DNA of 64,000 bases from CAZGMJ01 sp964526785 (GTDB lineage Bacteria > Planctomycetota > Phycisphaerae > Sedimentisphaerales > Anaerobacaceae). The stretch is from assembly GCA_964526785.1 (NCBI GenBank), contig CAZGMJ010000008.1, positions 58,994-122,993 on the forward strand, written 5' to 3'. A program made the translations under genes and the position numbers. How positions within the stretch are numbered: the first letter of the stretch is position 1; every line of letters starts with the position of its first letter. Under the pieces are notes generated by a model, which did no database searches, was not told the DNA's origin, and saw only the letters and a program-made list of their open reading frames with translations. Positions 18,559 to 27,830 of this stretch are shown one piece after another.

Positions 18559-19857
18559 CTATAATTCGAACCGCACTTCGCCCTGCACGATAGTCTTTTC
18601 GACCTTGGCTTTGACCTTCCACCCATCGTACGGGCAGTTTCGGCTCTTGGAGCGAAATTTGTGCACGTCAATCTCCCACCGGCGATTCGGGTCGATAATT
18701 GTGATGTCCGCCTGCCTGCCTTTTGTGAGTGTTCCTTTATCGATACCGATCACACCGGCCGGCCCGACCGTCATCAGGCGTATCAATTCGGGCCATCCGA
18801 TCAATCCCGGTTCAACAAGGGCTCGAACATACAAGCCCAGAGCGCATTCGAGCGAGGCGATCCCGCACGGAGCAGTCAGAAACTCCAGTTCCTTTTCGCT
18901 TTGCAGATGCGGCGCATGATCCGTCGCCAGCGCATCGACGAGTCCATCGGCCACCGCACGCCGAAGCGCCTCTACATCCAACAAAGTGCGCAGCGGCGGG
19001 TTCACCTTGTAGTTCGTATCGTACTCGCTGCAACTTTCCTCTGTCAAAAGCAGATGATGCGGCGTAACCTCGCAGGTTATCGGAAGTTCGTCTGCTTTTG
19101 CAGCACGTATCAGATCCACCGACCCGGCGGTCGAGAGGTGCTGCGCATGGTATCGTACCCCGCTGCTGCGCACTTTGCGCACCAGTTGAATGTCCCGCCA
19201 CAGCATGGCCTCTTCAGCCAGCGGGTCCATTCCGGGCAAGCCCAATATCGTCGAGAAGTACCCTGCATTCATTACGCCGCCGCCGGCAAAGCCGTCATCC
19301 TGGCAATGCTGAGCAACTACAGCGTCGAACATAGTCGAGTACTTCAGTGCTCGAAGCATTACGCCCGGATCCTGCACCCCATTGCCATCATCCGTGAAGC
19401 CGACCGCTCCGGCCTCAGACATCATCCCCATCTCAGCCAGTTCGACGCCTGCCAGCCCCTTTGTAACGGCTCCCATCGTGTAGACATGCGTCTGGCGGGC
19501 CTGCCGGCCTTTGCGGTGGATATACTCGACGTCGGTCTCGTTCTCGATAACGGGATTTGTGTTCGGCATGCACACGACTGAAGTGAACCCGGCCGCAACC
19601 GCCGCCGCCGAACCGCTGGCAATGGTCTCTTCCTCTTCATCGCCCGGTTCCCGAAAATGAACGTGGATATCAATCAGGCCGGGCACAACGAGTTTGCCCC
19701 CGGCGTCCACTACCCGCGCCGCCGCATCGACCAGGCGGTCATCCGCTTTGCCCACATCGGCAATGACGCCACCCTGAACAACGACATCGCACTGCGTGTC
19801 GATACTGTTGGCCGGATCGATCACACGCCCATTTCTAATGATAAGCTGAGGTTTCAT
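18559..19857 (-). CDS. pyrC: Dihydroorotase
   Basis: A 432-residue amidohydrolase of the class I (Bacillus-like) type, which cyclises carbamoyl-aspartate to dihydroorotate in pyrimidine synthesis. Metal ligands are visible: HVHFREPG near the N terminus, QHLSTAGS and EVTPHHLLLTEE in the middle, and ALATDHAPH towards the C terminus. GFTDDGNG sits where class II enzymes have a carboxylated lysine, consistent with class I. I chose the ATG at 19857 (MKPQLIIRNGRVIDP) because it matches the family start; a GTG at 19893 overlapping the pyrB stop (GTGA) would add 12 residues and could couple translation. Confidence 0.93.
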   Translation of the reverse strand: MKPQLIIRNGRVIDPANSIDTQCDVVVQGGVIADVGKADDRLVDAAARVVDAGGKLVVPGLIDIHVHFREPGDEEEETIASGSAAAVAAGFTSVVCMPNTNPVIENETDVEYIHRKGRQARQTHVYTMGAVTKGLAGVELAEMGMMSEAGAVGFTDDGNGVQDPGVMLRALKYSTMFDAVVAQHCQDDGFAGGGVMNAGYFSTILGLPGMDPLAEEAMLWRDIQLVRKVRSSGVRYHAQHLSTAGSVDLIRAAKADELPITCEVTPHHLLLTEESCSEYDTNYKVNPPLRTLLDVEALRRAVADGLVDALATDHAPHLQSEKELEFLTAPCGIASLECALGLYVRALVEPGLIGWPELIRLMTVGPAGVIGIDKGTLTKGRQADITIIDPNRRWEIDVHKFRSKSRNCPYDGWKVKAKVEKTIVQGEVRFEL

Positions 19858-19889
19858 GCCGTAATACCACCCGCGACTATATGTTGGGC

Positions 19890-20852
19890 TCACTTCTCCA
19901 GAGCGGCCGCCTGATTGACAAGAAACAGCACCGCCATTCGTACGGCCAGTCCGTTGGTTACCTGGTCGAGAATCACACTGTTGCCTCCGTCCGCTACTTC
20001 ACTCTCCATTTCCAGGCCCCGGTTTATCGGCCCGGGATGCATCACCAGGATGTCCGGCTTGGCCCGTTTCATGCGGTCCACCGTCAGGCCGAAATAGCGC
20101 GAATATTCCCGAATAGAGGGAAAAGGATTCCCGCCCAGCCGCTCGAACTGAATGCGGAGCATGTTGACAACATCAATCTTATCGATCACTTCATCGAGGC
20201 TGCTGCTCACCTTGACCGGCAACCTGCCCACCTGCGCCGGCATAAGCGTCGGCGGCCCCACAAACGTGACCTCCGCACCCAACTGCGTCATCGCCCACAT
20301 ATCGCTGCGGGCCACGCGGGAATGGGCAATATCGCCTACAATCGCGATCTTCAGACCCTTGAGGCTGCCCTTGTGCTTGCGAATCGTGTACACATCGAGC
20401 AGGCCCTGCGTCGGGTGTTCACAAAATCCATCACCGGCGTTGACCACGCAGGCCCGCGTGTACCGGCTCAGAAAACGAGCTGCCCCGCCGGCACTGTGGC
20501 GAAGCACAAGGATATCGATTCCGAGTGCTTCGAGATTCCGAGCGGTATCCAGCAACGTTTCGCCCTTGCTCACCGAACTGCTTTTCTTGGTGAACTCGAC
20601 AACGTCGGCGCTGAGACGGCTGGCCGCCAGAGCAAAACTGTTTCGAGTCCGCGTGCTGTCTTCGAAGAACAGATTGACAACAACCTTGCCGCGAAGAGGG
20701 GGAGCTTTCTTGACCGATCGCGTACTTATCTGTTCGAATCCCTCAGCCGTGTCGAGCAAATACGTGATTTCCTCGGCGCTGAGGTCTCTCAAGCCAAGCA
20801 GGTGCTTTCGATTCCAGTTCGATTGCTTCACCCTGCGTTTCAGAGCCATCAT
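19890..20852 (-). CDS. pyrB: Aspartate carbamoyltransferase catalytic subunit
   Basis: A 320-residue enzyme that joins aspartate and carbamoyl phosphate, the committed step of pyrimidine synthesis. The carbamoyl-phosphate loop FFEDSTRTRNSFALAA is at about 61-76. The HSAGG loop (LRHSAGGAARFL), HPTQGLLDVYT and the C-terminal HPGPINRGLE match the family. No regulatory subunit (pyrI) is encoded nearby. AAGGA lies one base before the first ATG and four before a second ATG at 20849, so the true start may be the second methionine. The gene begins 11 bases after pyrR. Confidence 0.95.
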   Translation of the reverse strand: MMALKRRVKQSNWNRKHLLGLRDLSAEEITYLLDTAEGFEQISTRSVKKAPPLRGKVVVNLFFEDSTRTRNSFALAASRLSADVVEFTKKSSSVSKGETLLDTARNLEALGIDILVLRHSAGGAARFLSRYTRACVVNAGDGFCEHPTQGLLDVYTIRKHKGSLKGLKIAIVGDIAHSRVARSDMWAMTQLGAEVTFVGPPTLMPAQVGRLPVKVSSSLDEVIDKIDVVNMLRIQFERLGGNPFPSIREYSRYFGLTVDRMKRAKPDILVMHPGPINRGLEMESEVADGGNSVILDQVTNGLAVRMAVLFLVNQAAALEK

Positions 20853-20863
20853 GTCCTTACTCG

Positions 20864-21391
20864 CTACTTGACCACCACTTCATCCTTGCCATCCGATTCG
20901 ACGAGGTTCACCTCGACGGATTCTTCTTCAGCCGCGTCGCTGTTAAATCCTGCATAATCCGCTTGTATCGGCAATTCGCGCCCCCTGCGCTCCACCAGCA
21001 CAGCCAGCCTGATCGCCCTGGGCCGGCCCAGATCTATCAGCGCGTCCATCGCCGCCCGCGCCGAACGCCCCGTGTACAGAACATCGTCGACCAGAACGAT
21101 GATGCGGTCGTGTATGTCAAAACCGATTTCCGTGGTGCGCACTTCCGGCTGCCGACTTGCCTGAGGTGAATTGAGATCGTCGCGATACAGCGTGATATCC
21201 AGCGTACCGCAGGGAACCTCCTTGCCGATTCTCTTCGACAGACTCCCGCAAAGCCTCTGGGCCAGAATCTCTCCTCTGCTGCGAACACCTATCACGGCCA
21301 GTTCCAGCGTCGCGGCGGTCTGGCCAACGATCTGATCGGTCAGGCTTTCAATCGCCTCTTCTATTTGTCGCGAATCCAGTATAACTCTCAT
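20864..21391 (-). CDS. pyrR: PyrR, pyrimidine operon regulator / uracil phosphoribosyltransferase
   Basis: A 175-residue type I phosphoribosyltransferase. The PRPP-binding motif is VLVDDVLYTGRSARAAMDAL. The conserved LAVIGVRSRGEILAQRL segment and the VILDSRQIEEAI start are present. I chose the ATG at 21391 because it gives the normal family length; an upstream in-frame extension would lie over the promoter. PyrR proteins bind pyr mRNA and often also make UMP from uracil. As first gene of pyrR-pyrB-pyrC it probably controls the operon. The predicted leader is only about 35 nt, too short for the classic anti-terminator/terminator switch, so translational repression is more plausible here (inference). 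Confidence 0.93.
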   Translation of the reverse strand: MRVILDSRQIEEAIESLTDQIVGQTAATLELAVIGVRSRGEILAQRLCGSLSKRIGKEVPCGTLDITLYRDDLNSPQASRQPEVRTTEIGFDIHDRIIVLVDDVLYTGRSARAAMDALIDLGRPRAIRLAVLVERRGRELPIQADYAGFNSDAAEEESVEVNLVESDGKDEVVVK

Positions 21392-21432
21392 AATCGGGAC
21401 AGTCCTTACTCTGACCAGCCTGCAGCGCGCCA

Positions 21433-21461
21433 AGTATAGCACCGGGCTGCCCAATTGACAA
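21433..21461 (-). promoter_or_regulatory. Sigma-70-like promoter of the pyr operon
   Basis: On the minus strand TTGTCA, a 17-bp spacer and TATACT form a near-consensus promoter. Transcription would start near 21426, about 35 nt before the pyrR ATG. No PyrR-binding-loop consensus is seen in this short leader. Confidence 0.7.
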
Positions 21462-21542
21462 GACGACGCTCGCGACTTTTGCAAAACCGCGTTTTCAGGG
21501 CTGAGAACCGCGAATCTTCACCCTCATGAACACAGAATTAAC

Positions 21543-21571
21543 TTGAAACAGGAGCGATATTCTGCTATCAT
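21543..21571 (+). promoter_or_regulatory. Sigma-70-like promoter of the subtilase-like gene
   Basis: TTGAAA, a 17-bp spacer and TATCAT on the plus strand, back to back with the pyr promoter. The predicted leader is about 60 nt and carries several T-rich runs before the AGGGGGT ribosome site. Confidence 0.65.
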
Positions 21572-21639
21572 AAGCGTGTATTCGAAGCGTTTTTTTTCGA
21601 TCACGAAGATGGAGCTTTTTTCGAAGGGGGTGAAACGCC

Positions 21640-23430
21640 ATGTCGAGCGCGCCGCCCCTGAGTCTGCCTATGCCAAAGCGGCTGCCAAGCGGATTTTGTG
21701 TTTTCCTTGTGTTAGTGAGCGTCCTGTGGGGCTCACCGAGAGTCCATGCGCAGAGCGAGTTTGAAACGGCCGACGCTGCCGTGCAGCCGCACGCCTTCCA
21801 TCACGTCGGACTGTCCATGCTGCGACAAATTGAGCCCGGGCTTAACGGCTCCGGTGTGGGGCTTGCGGTCGTATGCAGAAGCTATACGTACCTCGACGGA
21901 GTGCCGCAAAACGATTACCAGCCTTACGCCGAGCACAACTGCCTGACCACGGCCGATATGACGTTCTTCGATGACGGGCGGTTACCCGCAAACGTCTCGC
22001 CGCATTCGACGGCTGTCTGCTCCATACTCCTCGGACTCGATCCATTCGCCGGCCATGCTGAAATCGGCGACTTTCCGTATTACGGCGCCGCCCCCGCAGC
22101 TCGAGCGCACATATACGAATTGTGGCACTTCGTAAAGAGCAACGTCTTTACGCAGAACGCACCCGACGCCCGAATACTCAGTGCCAGCTTCGGAATAGAG
22201 ACCGACGACTGGTGGACGCGGGGTATTGAAGCGTTGGCTCAGCACGAGGGACTGATCGTTGTCGCGGGCATCGGCAACGGCGGCAATGCCTTCGACCCGC
22301 CGCTTTACCCCGGAGCCTCGGCCAACGCTATCGGCGTGGGGGTCGTCAACTCGGTCGCGACCGAAGATCTGGCCACCAGGCTGGCAAACTTCGCACTGGC
22401 TTATCCGGAGAATTCCAGTTGCGGCCCCACTATCTCCAGACAGTGCAAGCCCGACCTCGTTGCACCGGGCAACTGCCTGGCGGCCCAACCGGCAGGTCCC
22501 GACGTCTATGAGCCCACCGGGGACTGGTCCAGCTACGCCACACCCATGGTGGCGGGTACTGCGGCACTGCTCGTGCAGAAAGCCGGACAAGATCCTGCGC
22601 TGTATCCGGCGGCGGCATCCGAGGGCGGCAACTGCACAATAAAGGCCATACTGCTCAACTCCGCGACCAAACTGCCCTTCTGGCACAAGGGCGCCCTCTC
22701 GACGGACGACGATCACGAAGCACCGCTCGATTATGTTCAGGGGGCGGGCATGCTCGATGCTTTCGCAGCCTACATGCATCTGATCGCGGGCCGTTGGCAA
22801 CCCGGACAGGTACATCCCACCGGCTGGGATAACAATGTCGTCGATGTGGAGCGAGACGCGCAGAACACATATACGCTGGTGGTCGAGCAACCGGCCGACA
22901 AAACCATAACTGCGACAGTCAACTGGAACCGGCATTACGCTCGGAAGTACCCTTTCAAGGCTCTCCCGCAAAAGGACGCGGATTTGCGTCTGGAAATATG
23001 GGCCATGGACGAGAACGATCCCGACGCATCCTATTTGCTGGACTACAGCGACAGTCGCGTTGACAACGTGGAGCACATTTGCGCGCATCTCGATCCCGAT
23101 TACACGAAGTACGAGGTTGTGGTGGCTCGCAATGATGGATCAGAAGATGCGCAGGCAGAGCCCCAGCGATATGGTTTGGCATGGAATGTCAGCACAGGTG
23201 AAGACGCATCGAGCATTCATTGGTACGACATCAACGCCGACGGCGTGGTGAATCAGAAGGACCTCGCCATTTTGATCGGTTACTGTGCGAACGGCGGACC
23301 GTCGAGAGGGGATTATGCCATCGGCGACGTGAATGCAGACGGCCTGATCAACGTCGATGACGTGCACGTACTCATCGAGCACGCGAATCTGCGAGCCGAA
23401 TGGCACTCGGAGCAGCCGGCTCAGCAATAA
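21640..23430 (+). CDS. Secreted subtilase-like (S8 family) protein with C-terminal dockerin
   Basis: A 596-residue secreted protein with a signal peptide (hydrophobic 18-31, VHAQ cleavage region). The subtilase fold is recognisable from His122 in PHSTAVCSILLGL, Asn213 in VAGIGNGGN and Ser298 in WSSYATPMVAGTAALL. The Asp motif (normally V-x-D-(T/S)-G) appears as GLAVVCRSYT, with Cys-Arg instead of Asp, so activity is doubtful. After the catalytic-like domain come a beta-rich region (about 390-525) and two dockerin type I calcium loops, DINADGVVNQKDLA and DVNADGLINVDDVH (529-575). AGGGGGT precedes the ATG. It is followed 92 bases later by a second dockerin-tailed gene. Confidence 0.82.
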   Translation: MSSAPPLSLPMPKRLPSGFCVFLVLVSVLWGSPRVHAQSEFETADAAVQPHAFHHVGLSMLRQIEPGLNGSGVGLAVVCRSYTYLDGVPQNDYQPYAEHNCLTTADMTFFDDGRLPANVSPHSTAVCSILLGLDPFAGHAEIGDFPYYGAAPAARAHIYELWHFVKSNVFTQNAPDARILSASFGIETDDWWTRGIEALAQHEGLIVVAGIGNGGNAFDPPLYPGASANAIGVGVVNSVATEDLATRLANFALAYPENSSCGPTISRQCKPDLVAPGNCLAAQPAGPDVYEPTGDWSSYATPMVAGTAALLVQKAGQDPALYPAAASEGGNCTIKAILLNSATKLPFWHKGALSTDDDHEAPLDYVQGAGMLDAFAAYMHLIAGRWQPGQVHPTGWDNNVVDVERDAQNTYTLVVEQPADKTITATVNWNRHYARKYPFKALPQKDADLRLEIWAMDENDPDASYLLDYSDSRVDNVEHICAHLDPDYTKYEVVVARNDGSEDAQAEPQRYGLAWNVSTGEDASSIHWYDINADGVVNQKDLAILIGYCANGGPSRGDYAIGDVNADGLINVDDVHVLIEHANLRAEWHSEQPAQQ

Positions 23431-23522
23431 GCGAGTACCGGCGACGGCGTTCTTTTTGTCATCGTGCGCACAATTGAGAAATCTCCCGCCATCAACAGGC
23501 AGTTGCGTGAGGAGGAAGATAA

Positions 23523-24968
23523 ATGAAGTATGTTCGGCTATGGATTCTCAGCATCGCGCTGTTGCTGTCGGCCTGCGCCCGAGCGCCGGCTGCAGAATCC
23601 TGGCGGTTCATCGTCACCTGTGACAGCCGGGGCGGATACGATCCTCCAATGAATGCAGCTATTCTGCAGGAGTTCGTCGATGAAGTGATAAGCAAAGGGG
23701 CGGACTTCTTCCTCTTTCCGGGCGACATGGTCTCCGGCTACACAACCCAGGGTCCGGCGGGTCTGCAGGCCCAATTGGAGGCATGGCTCCAACTGATGCA
23801 GCCGTTGTATGATGCAGGCATACCCGTCTATGTCGGCCGCGGCAACCATGAAATCATGGATGTGTGGGGCGGTTATCGCCCGCCCGGATTCGATCCGAAC
23901 AATTCCTTCGCGACAGCCTGGTTGAGCGTCTTCGGCAATCCCGACAGGCCCAGGTGGATGCTGCCGGGCAACGGCCCATCAGGCGAACAGTACATGACAT
24001 ATGCCGTTGAGCACAAGAACGCGCTGATCGTGGTTCTCGATCATTACGCGGGCATGCAACACAAAACGATTAACCAGTGCAACCAGCAATGGCTCGATAA
24101 TCAGTTGGCCGGCAACACCAAGCCGCACGTATTCGTAGCTGGACATGAGCCGGCCTTTCAGGCCCTGCACACGGATTGCCTCGGGAGCAAACCGGCCGCC
24201 CGAGACGCCTTCTGGGCAAGCCTTATGGATGCAGGAGCCAGGATATATCTGGCGGGCCACGATCACTTTTACGACCACGCCCGAATCGACGACGGAAACG
24301 GTAATCCCGACGACGACCTGCACCAATACATCGTCGGTACAGGCGGTGCCGGGACGTACGCGTGGTCGCCTCCGTATCTGGGCGCCAACAGTCATTATAC
24401 GGTCCGCCAGGTCGCACATTCCGCGAACTTCGGCTATCTCCTGGTCGAGATTCAAGACCTGAACGTCACATGCACGTTCATGGCACGGACGTCTTCCAAC
24501 CAAAACCTTCCCGGCGTCTATCTGCCTGCTGACACCTGGCAGTACACGGCGGCGACCGGGCCGCGAATCGTGTCTCCGAATGGAGGCGAGTACCTGACTC
24601 CGGGGGAGAGTACGGTTGTCGCATGGAAGACCACCGAAGGCATCGACATCGCCGAAGTGCGGATTGAGTACTCAATCGACAACGGCGACAACTGGAACGA
24701 GGTCGCAGTTACTCCCAACACGGAAAGTTACGACTGGTTCGTACCTCAGGCGGATTCCAATGCCTGCCTGCTGCGCATTACCAACACGCTCAATCCCGAA
24801 CAAAGAGACACAACAAACGCGGCCTTCACGATTCGTCCCTGCCTGCGCGATTTGAAGGCGGACCTCAACAACGACTGCTATGTCAATCACCTCGACTTCC
24901 TCATAATGGCCGAAGGGTGGCTCGATTGCGCGTATCCGGCCGACCCCGCGTGCAATCCTCAGCCATGA
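23523..24968 (+). CDS. Secreted metallophosphoesterase with dockerin-like tail
   Basis: A 481-residue calcineurin-like phosphoesterase. A short signal with a possible lipobox (LLLSAC, Cys18) is followed by the metal-binding motifs: D34 in VTCDSRGG (the usual DxH is DSR here), FPGDMV (67-68), GRGNHE (108-109), AGHEPAF (H208) and LAGHDHFYDH (246-248). A beta-sandwich domain beginning SPNGGEYLTPGES (about 350-440) follows, then one dockerin-like calcium loop DLNNDCYVNHLDFLIMAEGW near the end. The substrate is unknown; phosphomonoesters or nucleotides are typical for the family. GGAGGAAGATAA before the ATG is a strong ribosome site. It probably shares a transcript with the subtilase-like gene. 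Confidence 0.87.
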   Translation: MKYVRLWILSIALLLSACARAPAAESWRFIVTCDSRGGYDPPMNAAILQEFVDEVISKGADFFLFPGDMVSGYTTQGPAGLQAQLEAWLQLMQPLYDAGIPVYVGRGNHEIMDVWGGYRPPGFDPNNSFATAWLSVFGNPDRPRWMLPGNGPSGEQYMTYAVEHKNALIVVLDHYAGMQHKTINQCNQQWLDNQLAGNTKPHVFVAGHEPAFQALHTDCLGSKPAARDAFWASLMDAGARIYLAGHDHFYDHARIDDGNGNPDDDLHQYIVGTGGAGTYAWSPPYLGANSHYTVRQVAHSANFGYLLVEIQDLNVTCTFMARTSSNQNLPGVYLPADTWQYTAATGPRIVSPNGGEYLTPGESTVVAWKTTEGIDIAEVRIEYSIDNGDNWNEVAVTPNTESYDWFVPQADSNACLLRITNTLNPEQRDTTNAAFTIRPCLRDLKADLNNDCYVNHLDFLIMAEGWLDCAYPADPACNPQP

Positions 24969-25075
24969 GTCCGCACCAACCAGCCGCCGACGCAGCTTCT
25001 GTGCGGTTGAGCCTTTCATTGTCCTTTTATTACTGATACAACAATGCGGCTGAAGATAGGTTTACAGGAAGATAT

Positions 25076-26359
25076 ATGAGCACGCTAATAGCACACAAAT
25101 CGACGTTGAAAGGCAGGGTGGCGATTCCGGCATCGAAATCGCACACAATCCGAGCGGTCGCGATCGCTTCGCTGGCCGACGGCCGCAGTATTATTCGCAA
25201 CCCCCTTGTCTCGGACGACGCGCTCTCAGCCGTGCGATGCTACAGCGCTCTCGGAGCGCGAATAGACACGTCGGACGATGTCAAATGGATTGTCGACGGA
25301 ACGGGCGGCCGACTTACACCACCGAAAGATGTAATCGACGTGGGCAACTCGGGCACCACGCTGCGAATGGCCATTGGCTCGGCGTCTCTGGCGCCGGCCG
25401 GCCAGACTACCGGGTTTACGGGCGATCGGCAGATTCGCACCCGCCCGGTCGGCCCTCTGATGGACGCACTCAATGACCTCGGCGCCCGCTGCACCAGTGC
25501 CAATAACAACGGCAAAGCCCCTGTCCGCATACAGGGCACCGTGCGCGGCGGCAGGACGGCTATCGCCGCTACGACCAGTCAGTATCTTTCCAGCCTGCTG
25601 CTGTGCGCGCCCCTGGCACAGGAGGACACGCATGTCGACGTGACCGTGCTCAACGAACCCGGCTACGTCCAGATGACGCTGGACTGGCTCGACAAACAGC
25701 AAATTCAGTATGCAAATGCGGACTTTGAGAAATTCGATATTCGGGGCCGACAGCGTTACCGCCCATTCGATGAGCCTGTGCCCGCCGACTTTTCCAGCGC
25801 CACGTTCTTCTTGTGTGCGGCGGCATTGTTCGGCGAGGAAGTGGAACTGCTCGGCCTGGACTTCTCCGACAGCCAGCCCGACAAGGAGGTTGTGGACTAT
25901 CTAAAAGCCATGGGCGCCGAGATCACAGCCGGACCGGAATCGGTCATAATCCGCAAAGCACCGCTGATCGGCACGGAAATCGACATGAATCGCACTCCCG
26001 ACGCCCTGCCCGCCATGGCGGTTGCCGCGGCCTTCGCAGAGGGAACTACAACCATTCGCAACGTCGCTCAGGCCCGCAGCAAAGAGACCGACCGAATCGC
26101 GTGCATGGCCAAAGAACTGAAAAAAATGCAAGTCGCGGTTGAAGAACTCCCCGACGGCCTTATAATACGGGGCGGTTTGATCCGTCCGGCTTCGTTGCAC
26201 GGCTGGTCGGACCACAGGATCGTGATGGCGCTGGCTGTTGCGGGTTTGGGGCTCGACGGGCCCTGCCGAATCGATACCGCCGAGGCGATGAGCATCACAT
26301 TCCCCGGTTATGTGGAATTGATGGAGGAACTCGGCGCACGGATGGAACTGATCAAATAG
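25076..26359 (+). CDS. aroA: 3-phosphoshikimate 1-carboxyvinyltransferase (EPSP synthase)
   Basis: A 427-residue shikimate-pathway enzyme that transfers enolpyruvyl from PEP to shikimate 3-phosphate. Family motifs are present in order: PASKSHTIRA near the N terminus, DVGNSGTTLRMA (the PEP-site loop), GDRQIRTRPVG, TTSQYLSSLLL, LNEPGYVQMT, the catalytic NRTPDALPAMAV, RSKETDRIACM and SDHRIVMALAVA. The length is normal. AGGAAG precedes the ATG by about five bases. The next gene, 91 bases downstream, is a chorismate synthase homologue that would act on its product. Confidence 0.95.
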   Translation: MSTLIAHKSTLKGRVAIPASKSHTIRAVAIASLADGRSIIRNPLVSDDALSAVRCYSALGARIDTSDDVKWIVDGTGGRLTPPKDVIDVGNSGTTLRMAIGSASLAPAGQTTGFTGDRQIRTRPVGPLMDALNDLGARCTSANNNGKAPVRIQGTVRGGRTAIAATTSQYLSSLLLCAPLAQEDTHVDVTVLNEPGYVQMTLDWLDKQQIQYANADFEKFDIRGRQRYRPFDEPVPADFSSATFFLCAAALFGEEVELLGLDFSDSQPDKEVVDYLKAMGAEITAGPESVIIRKAPLIGTEIDMNRTPDALPAMAVAAAFAEGTTTIRNVAQARSKETDRIACMAKELKKMQVAVEELPDGLIIRGGLIRPASLHGWSDHRIVMALAVAGLGLDGPCRIDTAEAMSITFPGYVELMEELGARMELIK

Positions 26360-26450
26360 CAAAAAGCCCGAAAGGCAGACGCGAGTGATTCGCGACTGTA
26401 TTTAGCTAATTACCTATAGATTAATACTTTTTTGAGGAGGCACAGCAAAG

Positions 26451-27776
26451 ATGTTAGGTTGCCACATAGGACGCTGTTTTCAGGTTACCGTCGCAGGCGG
26501 ATCGTATCAGGATGGGCTCAGCACGCTGGTCCACGGAGTGCCGCCCGGAATGTTCATCACCGAGCAGGAAATATACGGGGACCTGATGCTCCGCAAGCCC
26601 GGAGCGGACGAACTGTCCAGTCCCCGCAAGGAGCCGGATCTGCCCATTATCTATGCGGGCATAAACTCCGCCGACACGGTGCAGGACGCGGGCAACAAGA
26701 ATCACACCAACGGCACACCGCTTGCCATTCTCATACCGAATCTCGACCGGCACTTCATCCACATCAAGCAGTATCAGGACACCAACCGTACACCCCGGCC
26801 GGGGCATGCGTCGTATGCCACCTTCATGAAGTACGGCCCTGACGACGACGCCATCGGCGCGGGAATCTTCAGCGGCCGGTATACCTCGACGATCGTGGCA
26901 GCCGGGTATGTCGCCAAGAAAATTCTCAGGGCCCACGGCATCAACGTCTTTTCGTACGTGCGGGAAATCGCAGGTGTAAGAAGCCCCGATGTACCTCATG
27001 ATGAGGCCTTCGAGTACACCGAACGATACAAACAGATGCGGCACGATCTCGACCCGTTCTACCAGGAAGTGTACGTCAAGAACCGCATCAATATGGAAAT
27101 GCGATTCCTGCAGAAGGCTGCGATTCTGGCCGAGATCGAAAACGAGATCGATGACATCCGCGGCAAGGCCCCGAAGATGACCGCCGACGATATCCGGTCG
27201 AAATACAACGTGCATGAGATTGTCTGCTGTCCCGACATCGATGCCTCGCAGGCGATGGTCGATGCGTGCAACAAGATATCCGCCACGGGCGATTCTGCTG
27301 GCGGCGTCGTCGAAGTCGTTGTCACCGGCGTACCGGCGGGCCTCGGCGAACCGGTATTTTACAAGCTCGACGGTGAACTCGGACGAATGCTCGGCATCGG
27401 CGCCGTCAAGGGTGTCGAGATCGGCGCAGGCTTCGGCGTCAAGGACATGACCGGGTACGAAAACAACGACCAGATGCACTCGGAAGAAGGCAGGGTCGTC
27501 TTCGACTCCAACAACGCGGGCGGCATTACCGGCGGCGTCTCAACCGGACAGGCAATCGTGGCCCGACTGGCCGTCAAGCCGACGCCCACAATCGACAAAG
27601 CCCAGCACACCATCGACAAATATACTCGTGAAAACAAGGATCTGGCCGCCATCACGCGGCGCGACCCGACTATTGTCGCACGCATCTGGCCCGTGGCCGA
27701 GAATTACACCGCGATGGTGATTCTTGATAATCTCATGGCTCATTACGGCTACCAGGCCTTCATCTCCAGAGATTAG
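26451..27776 (+). CDS. aroC: Divergent chorismate synthase homologue
   Basis: A 441-residue protein clearly of the chorismate synthase family: GRCFQVT...VHGVPPG at the start, RPGHASY, VAAGYVAKKIL, GDSAGGVVEVVVTGVPAGLGEPVF, NAVKG-like GAVKGVEIGAGF and SNNAGGITGGVSTG. Compared with the standard enzyme (about 360-390 residues) it has an extra stretch of about 50 residues around 195-255 and several changes at otherwise invariant sites. FGESHG reads AGGSYQ (the catalytic His17 equivalent is Tyr19), SARETA reads SGRYTS, and SNHAGG reads SNNAGG. The second key His (RPGHA) is kept. It may be a true but divergent AroC, or a paralogue with another FMN-dependent activity. GAGGAGG precedes the ATG. Confidence 0.8.
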   Translation: MLGCHIGRCFQVTVAGGSYQDGLSTLVHGVPPGMFITEQEIYGDLMLRKPGADELSSPRKEPDLPIIYAGINSADTVQDAGNKNHTNGTPLAILIPNLDRHFIHIKQYQDTNRTPRPGHASYATFMKYGPDDDAIGAGIFSGRYTSTIVAAGYVAKKILRAHGINVFSYVREIAGVRSPDVPHDEAFEYTERYKQMRHDLDPFYQEVYVKNRINMEMRFLQKAAILAEIENEIDDIRGKAPKMTADDIRSKYNVHEIVCCPDIDASQAMVDACNKISATGDSAGGVVEVVVTGVPAGLGEPVFYKLDGELGRMLGIGAVKGVEIGAGFGVKDMTGYENNDQMHSEEGRVVFDSNNAGGITGGVSTGQAIVARLAVKPTPTIDKAQHTIDKYTRENKDLAAITRRDPTIVARIWPVAENYTAMVILDNLMAHYGYQAFISRD

Positions 27777-27802
27777 GCCCAATTGTTGCAGTAAGACTTC
27801 CG

Positions 27803-27830
27803 GGCCCCGCAGGCAACCGCGGGGCCTTTT
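27803..27830 (+). terminator. Rho-independent terminator after the aroA-aroC genes
   Basis: A perfect 8-bp GC-rich stem (GGCCCCGC / GCGGGGCC) with an 8-nt loop, followed directly by TTTT, 27 bases past the chorismate synthase stop. Confidence 0.9.

Noticed and set aside
21391..21484. A 31-codon N-terminal extension of PyrR
   Set aside because: It lies over the -10 and -35 boxes of the predicted promoter and has no counterpart in the family. The internal ATG gives the normal PyrR length.
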